A DNA stretch of 10,054 nt from Holophagaceae bacterium UBA1801 (GTDB taxonomy: Bacteria > Acidobacteriota > Holophagae > Holophagales > Holophagaceae), in contig DCFP01000132.1 of assembly GCA_002319925.1 (NCBI GenBank), forward strand, positions 1 through 10,054, given 5' to 3'. Both the position numbers and the translations under genes were made by a program. Positions 7,073-10,054 of this stretch are shown in pieces. The notes below the pieces were generated by a model, which ran no database searches, was not told the origin of the DNA, and saw only the letters and a list, made by a program, of their open reading frames with translations. Within the stretch, counting starts at the first letter, position 1; every line of letters starts with the position of its first letter.

Positions 7073-7507
7073 TCAGTGCCGGTCCAGGATCATCTCCGTG
7101 TCGGGCACATTCTCCTCCAGCCATTCCTCGGCAATCACGAACATCCGATCGTCGTGGTACGCCGTCCACGTGTCATCCAGTTCGGGGAAATTCAAGAGGG
7201 TTTCCCGGAAACTCCGGAAGGGCTTCGTGTGCTTCAATGCCCGCGCAAGAGAACGCCGGGCCTCGCTCTCGTGGAGTTCCTCCAGGAAGTCTTCCATGAT
7301 CTGCAGCGAGTCGGTTGCCTCCAGCGGCTCGATGGAAAGATACCTGTCTTCATCCTCGTAGAGGCGCTCGTTTCCTTGCATCTCGTCCCTGCTGACGAAA
7401 TGCACCTCGCCCGTCTTGAGATTGAGGAACCAGGTACCTTCCAGATTGCGGCTTTCCAGGGCTTCGATGAGGTCCTGGGCATCCACACGGAATTTTCCCT
7501 TCGACAT
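7073..7507 (-). CDS. UPF0158 family protein
   Basis: This 144-residue acidic, soluble protein has unknown function. The UPF0158 pattern is visible: VDAQDLIEALESR at 8-20, TWFLNLKTGEVHFVSRDE at 25-42, a tyrosine- and acid-rich stretch followed by RYLSIEPLEATDSLQIMEDFLEEL at 55-78, then LARALKHTKPFRSFRETL with the conserved KPFRSF-type basic segment. The protein ends WLEENVPDTEM. I chose the ATG at 7507 because AGGGG lies five bases upstream and the product opens MSKGKFRV; a TTG five codons earlier has no such site. It begins 52 bases after the stop of the TPR gene in the same direction, so the two may share a transcript. No catalytic residue can be named. Confidence 0.75.
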   Translation of the reverse strand: MSKGKFRVDAQDLIEALESRNLEGTWFLNLKTGEVHFVSRDEMQGNERLYEDEDRYLSIEPLEATDSLQIMEDFLEELHESEARRSLARALKHTKPFRSFRETLLNFPELDDTWTAYHDDRMFVIAEEWLEENVPDTEMILDRH

Positions 7508-7559
7508 GGAGACCCCTAACAACTGAGGATTCGGGCACTCATTCTACCTCAGAGTTCAC

Positions 7560-9320
7560 TCAGTTCGCGTCCAGCTCCGCCAGCATCGACTGGGCGATTC
7601 CGCTTTCTGGGTGATGGAGCAGACATTCCCGCAGCAGGCGTTTCGCACCGTCGGGATCGTGGAGGGTGCGGCGGGCCTCGGCCAACTGCGTGAAAGCCTC
7701 CTCGTTGCGGTCGTCGTGGTTCAGAGCCCTCCGCCAGTGGTACTCGGAGCGTTCCCATTCCCCCAGGTCCGCGCAGGCGTGGCCTGCGTCCAGCTCGTAC
7801 CTCACGTTGTCGGGCTCCATCTGGGCGCAGCGCTCCAAGTCCTCCCGGGCCCCCTGGAAGTTCCCGAGGTGGGAGCGGCAGATGCCTCTCAGGTGCCAGT
7901 ATTCCGCCTTCTGCCGGGCTGCATCGCTGATGGATTCCAGGTGTTCCTCCAGTGAATCCCAGGCCTCCATACCCCCCAGGCTTTCCGCCTGGATCAGTTG
8001 CAGGTCCGGATGGTTGGGTTGCTTGGCGAGGAGGGGTGTCACTTCCCGGTGAACCTCGTCGTAGCGCTCCATATCCAGGAGCACGAGGAGTCTCAAGGGC
8101 GGCCGGCCTTCCGCATCCTCCGTGGTGGGCAGGAATTCCAGGTGTTTCGCGGCCTCATCGGAATCCTTCTCGACCCAGTACGCGAATTCCGCCCGCCGCG
8201 TGTGCCATTCCCGAAGATGGTCCATGACCGCGCCATCCTTGAAGATGGCCTTCGCGCGTTCCAGGGCGTCAAGCGCGTCATCGTTCCGATGCAGTTCCAG
8301 AGCCAGATCCTCCCGCATCATCCAGAGCCGGAAGGACTCGGGCCGGTTCGCCAGGGCACGGCCGGTGGCGGCCCAGGCTCCCTCCGCATCGCCAAGGCCG
8401 CGATGGGCGGCCACCACGGCGACCCAGAGAGCCTCCGGACGCTCCTCCGGGGGTAGCGTCTGCCCCACGGCCAGCACCTCGTGATGCCTCCCCGTGCGCA
8501 GCAGGTGCATGGCCGCTGCGACGCGGTCCCAGCCCAGCCGCGGCGCGCCATGCCGGTGGAGCAGCAGGTCCAGCACGCGCTCGAAGGCAGCCTGGATTTC
8601 GGGTTCACGCTGCTGCGTTCCCAGGGCGTCCGTGCTCCGTTCCTGGAGTCGGCCAAGCAGGGCGAGCAGCAGATCCTCGAGCAGCACGGGGTCGTCAGCG
8701 GCGTGGGGCAAGGCGCTGAGAAGCAGTCCCCAGGCCCGTTCCCGCGTTTCGTCCTGCCCCAGGCGCAGGTAGTAGATCGCGAGCCGCCACTTCAGACTCG
8801 GCATGGCCGGTTCCAGCCGCAGCCAGAAGCGGCCCATGCGATCCGCGGAGGCGCGCGGTTTTCCGGGCAGGGACCGCAGGAAACGCCTCAGGAAGGGCCG
8901 CCACCAGAAGGGTGTCCTCGCCAGGTGGGCTTCCTCGCTTTCGGCCCAGGCCAGGTTCTTGAACCCCAGCGCCAGGTTCGCTTTGGCGCGCAGCAGCCAT
9001 ACCCGGTAACCCAACTCGCCGGTGGGCAGGTTGACGTTGGAAAGGGCATCCACCACGTCCGAGGCGAAGCCGCCCGCGTTCCATAGGATCTCGGCCCTCT
9101 TCAGATGGCGCGGATAGACCCAGGCCTGCCGCACGGCCCACCCCAGCCACGAGCATCCGAACGTGAGAAACAGCGCGCCAAGCCAAGCCAGGCTTGGCTT
9201 CAAGCCCAAGCCATCCTGCCCGAGGGTGAAGTAGAAAGCGCCCACCGCCGCGATCCAGATACCGATCGCCAGCGCCGCACGGAGGCTCCTCCAGACCGCC
9301 AAGCTCCACAATTTCCGCAT
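7560..9320 (-). CDS. Membrane-anchored TPR-repeat protein
   Basis: This 586-residue protein has two predicted N-terminal membrane helices, at about residues 13-33 and 42-62. The rest is helical and repeat-rich and would lie on one side of the inner membrane, with a very basic juxtamembrane stretch (RQAWVYPRHLKR) favouring the cytoplasm. Three consecutive 34-residue TPR units at 472-505, 506-539 and 540-573 keep exact register, with the small, aromatic and EPDN-type positions of the consensus (for example YWHLRGICRSHLGNFQGA). The middle, about 85-470, holds more degenerate helical repeats. TPR arrays bind peptide partners; no enzymatic domain is seen and the partner is unknown. The two-helix-then-TPR plan loosely recalls HemY-type or tetratricopeptide assembly proteins, but I do not assign it. 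The ATG at 9320 lacks a clear Shine-Dalgarno sequence, so the start is moderately sure. It diverges from trpB2 and may lead an operon with the UPF0158 gene. Confidence 0.8.
   Translation of the reverse strand: MRKLWSLAVWRSLRAALAIGIWIAAVGAFYFTLGQDGLGLKPSLAWLGALFLTFGCSWLGWAVRQAWVYPRHLKRAEILWNAGGFASDVVDALSNVNLPTGELGYRVWLLRAKANLALGFKNLAWAESEEAHLARTPFWWRPFLRRFLRSLPGKPRASADRMGRFWLRLEPAMPSLKWRLAIYYLRLGQDETRERAWGLLLSALPHAADDPVLLEDLLLALLGRLQERSTDALGTQQREPEIQAAFERVLDLLLHRHGAPRLGWDRVAAAMHLLRTGRHHEVLAVGQTLPPEERPEALWVAVVAAHRGLGDAEGAWAATGRALANRPESFRLWMMREDLALELHRNDDALDALERAKAIFKDGAVMDHLREWHTRRAEFAYWVEKDSDEAAKHLEFLPTTEDAEGRPPLRLLVLLDMERYDEVHREVTPLLAKQPNHPDLQLIQAESLGGMEAWDSLEEHLESISDAARQKAEYWHLRGICRSHLGNFQGAREDLERCAQMEPDNVRYELDAGHACADLGEWERSEYHWRRALNHDDRNEEAFTQLAEARRTLHDPDGAKRLLRECLLHHPESGIAQSMLAELDAN
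9180..9200. repeat. 21-base perfect inverted repeat inside the TPR gene
   Basis: The arms AAGCCAAGCC and GGCTTGGCTT flank a single A and are perfectly complementary. The site encodes residues 41-47 (KPSLAWL) of the membrane protein, at the start of its second helix. Related GGCTTG and AAGCC units just beside it could allow alternative hairpins in the mRNA. Confidence 0.6.
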
Positions 9321-9347
9321 GACATGAGTATGGCCGAAGCAATGGTG

Positions 9348-9377
9348 TTGACAGGGCGTCCGTGAATTGGATATGTT
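9348..9377 (+). promoter_or_regulatory. Sigma70-type promoter for trpB2
   Basis: A perfect -35 box TTGACA (9348-9353) is followed, after 18 bases, by TATGTT (9372-9377), a four-of-six match to the -10 consensus. Transcription would start near 9384, leaving a leader of about 48 bases before the trpB2 ATG. The -10 box runs into the palindrome at 9373-9394. Confidence 0.6.
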
Positions 9378-9394
9378 TCTATTTATAGAAACAT
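9373..9394. promoter_or_regulatory. 22-base palindromic operator candidate overlapping the trpB2 promoter
   Basis: The arms ATGTTTCTAT and ATAGAAACAT are exact inverted copies separated by TT. The site covers most of the -10 box and the expected transcription start, the classic position for a repressor operator. It also holds TATAAA on the minus strand, a possible -10 box for the divergent TPR gene, so one regulator could act on both. I do not recognise the operator as a known family's box; it does not look like the TrpR consensus. Confidence 0.65.
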
Positions 9395-9431
9395 GGTGAA
9401 ATCCTTCGCCACCTCACGTCCCGGAGATTCC

Positions 9432-10054
9432 ATGCCTTCCCGCATCCTTCTGCCCGAATCCCAGCTGCCCCGGAAGTGGTACAACCTGGCGGCGGACCTG
9501 CCTCGCCAGCCCCTGCCACCCCTGGGTCCCGACGGAAACCCGGTCAGTCCCCAGGACCTGGCCGCGGTCTTTCCCATGAACCTCATCGAGCAGGAGATGA
9601 GCCGGGAGCGCTGGATCCCGATCCCCGAGGAGGTGCTCGAGATCCTACGCCGCTACCGGCCCACGCCCCTGCACCGTGCCAAGGCCCTGGAGGCCTATCT
9701 CAAGACACCGGCGCGCATCTACTTCAAGAACGAGAGTGTGAGCCCCGCGGGCAGCCACAAGGTGAACACCGCTGTGGCCCAGGCCTACTACAACCGACAG
9801 GCCGGCGTGAAGCGAATCACGAGCGAGACCGGCGCGGGCCAGTGGGGAAGCTCCATCGCCTTCGCCTGCGCCCAGTTCGGCCTGGAGTGCAAGGTCTACA
9901 TGGTGCGCGTGAGCTACGACCAGAAACCCTACCGCAAGATCATGATGCGCACCTGGGGCGCGGACTGCGTGCCCAGCCCCAGCAAGGAGACGGCCGCGGG
10001 CCGCGCGATCCTCGCCGAGGACCCCAGGAGCCCCGGCAGCCTGGGCATCGCCAT
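9432..10054 (+). CDS. trpB: Tryptophan synthase beta chain, TrpB2-type (partial, cut at window edge)
   Basis: The first 207 residues of a PLP-dependent enzyme are visible; the C-terminal half lies beyond the window. It joins indole and serine to make tryptophan. The PLP lysine is in SPAGSHKVNTA (K110), and the family motif ETGAGQWGS is at 132-140. The longer N-terminal region (MNLIEQEMSRERWIPIPEEV at 49-68) and the RPTPLHRAKALE, YFKNE and QKPYRKIMM segments mark the TrpB2 subfamily rather than the canonical TrpB1 that pairs tightly with TrpA. TrpB2 enzymes may salvage free indole or do related chemistry. I chose the ATG at 9432 because GGAG lies five bases upstream. An in-frame ATG at 9393 is poorly supported, since it sits inside the palindrome with almost no leader. 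No trpA or other trp gene is in view. Confidence 0.93.
   Translation, partial: MPSRILLPESQLPRKWYNLAADLPRQPLPPLGPDGNPVSPQDLAAVFPMNLIEQEMSRERWIPIPEEVLEILRRYRPTPLHRAKALEAYLKTPARIYFKNESVSPAGSHKVNTAVAQAYYNRQAGVKRITSETGAGQWGSSIAFACAQFGLECKVYMVRVSYDQKPYRKIMMRTWGADCVPSPSKETAAGRAILAEDPRSPGSLGIA

Noticed and set aside
9325..9366. Thirteen-codon open frame upstream of trpB2 as a possible trp leader peptide
   Set aside because: It contains no tryptophan codons and begins before the predicted promoter, so it would not be in the trpB2 transcript. No attenuator hairpins with a T-run are seen.

Overview
The window is a stretch of bacterial chromosome with moderately high G+C and no sign of phage, transposon, CRISPR array, tRNA or rRNA. 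It holds ten protein genes: nine complete and one (trpB2-type) running off the right edge. The gene mix (PhzF-family protein, TcdA, a PAS protein with a C-terminal four-cysteine module, UPF0158, a membrane TPR protein, non-canonical TrpB) suits a free-living Gram-negative such as an Acidobacteriota (Holophagae-like) or deltaproteobacterial lineage. That placement is inference and cannot be proved from this sequence alone.

Layout. (1) 22-2136: two divergently transcribed glycosyltransferases, a GT10 fucosyltransferase-like enzyme on the minus strand and a GT2 enzyme on the plus strand. They look like the edge of a surface-polysaccharide or lipopolysaccharide locus, and this part looks less G+C-rich than the right end. 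(2) 2146-4307: an EamA/DMT transporter on the minus strand, convergent with the GT2 gene, and divergent from a soluble PAS sensor-like protein that ends in a CxxC...CPxC module. (3) 4336-6212: a PhzF-family enzyme (minus) divergent from tcdA (plus), the tRNA-modifying dehydratase. (4) 6311-9320: three minus-strand genes in the order TPR membrane protein, UPF0158 protein, SRPBCC protein. The first two are 52 bases apart and may be co-transcribed; a 276-base gap precedes the third. (5) 9348-10054: a good promoter overlapped by a near-perfect 22-base palindrome, then the start of a trpB2-type tryptophan synthase beta gene.

The genes do not form one obvious pathway. Most are short, separately promoted units in alternating orientation, typical of a housekeeping region next to a surface-glycan locus. 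The most interesting points are the palindrome on the trpB2 promoter and the C-terminal cysteine module of the PAS protein. I did not find a clear undescribed multi-gene system. Several starts were moved downstream of the longest open frame because a Shine-Dalgarno sequence fixes them; the clearest is a TTG start for the GT10 gene.
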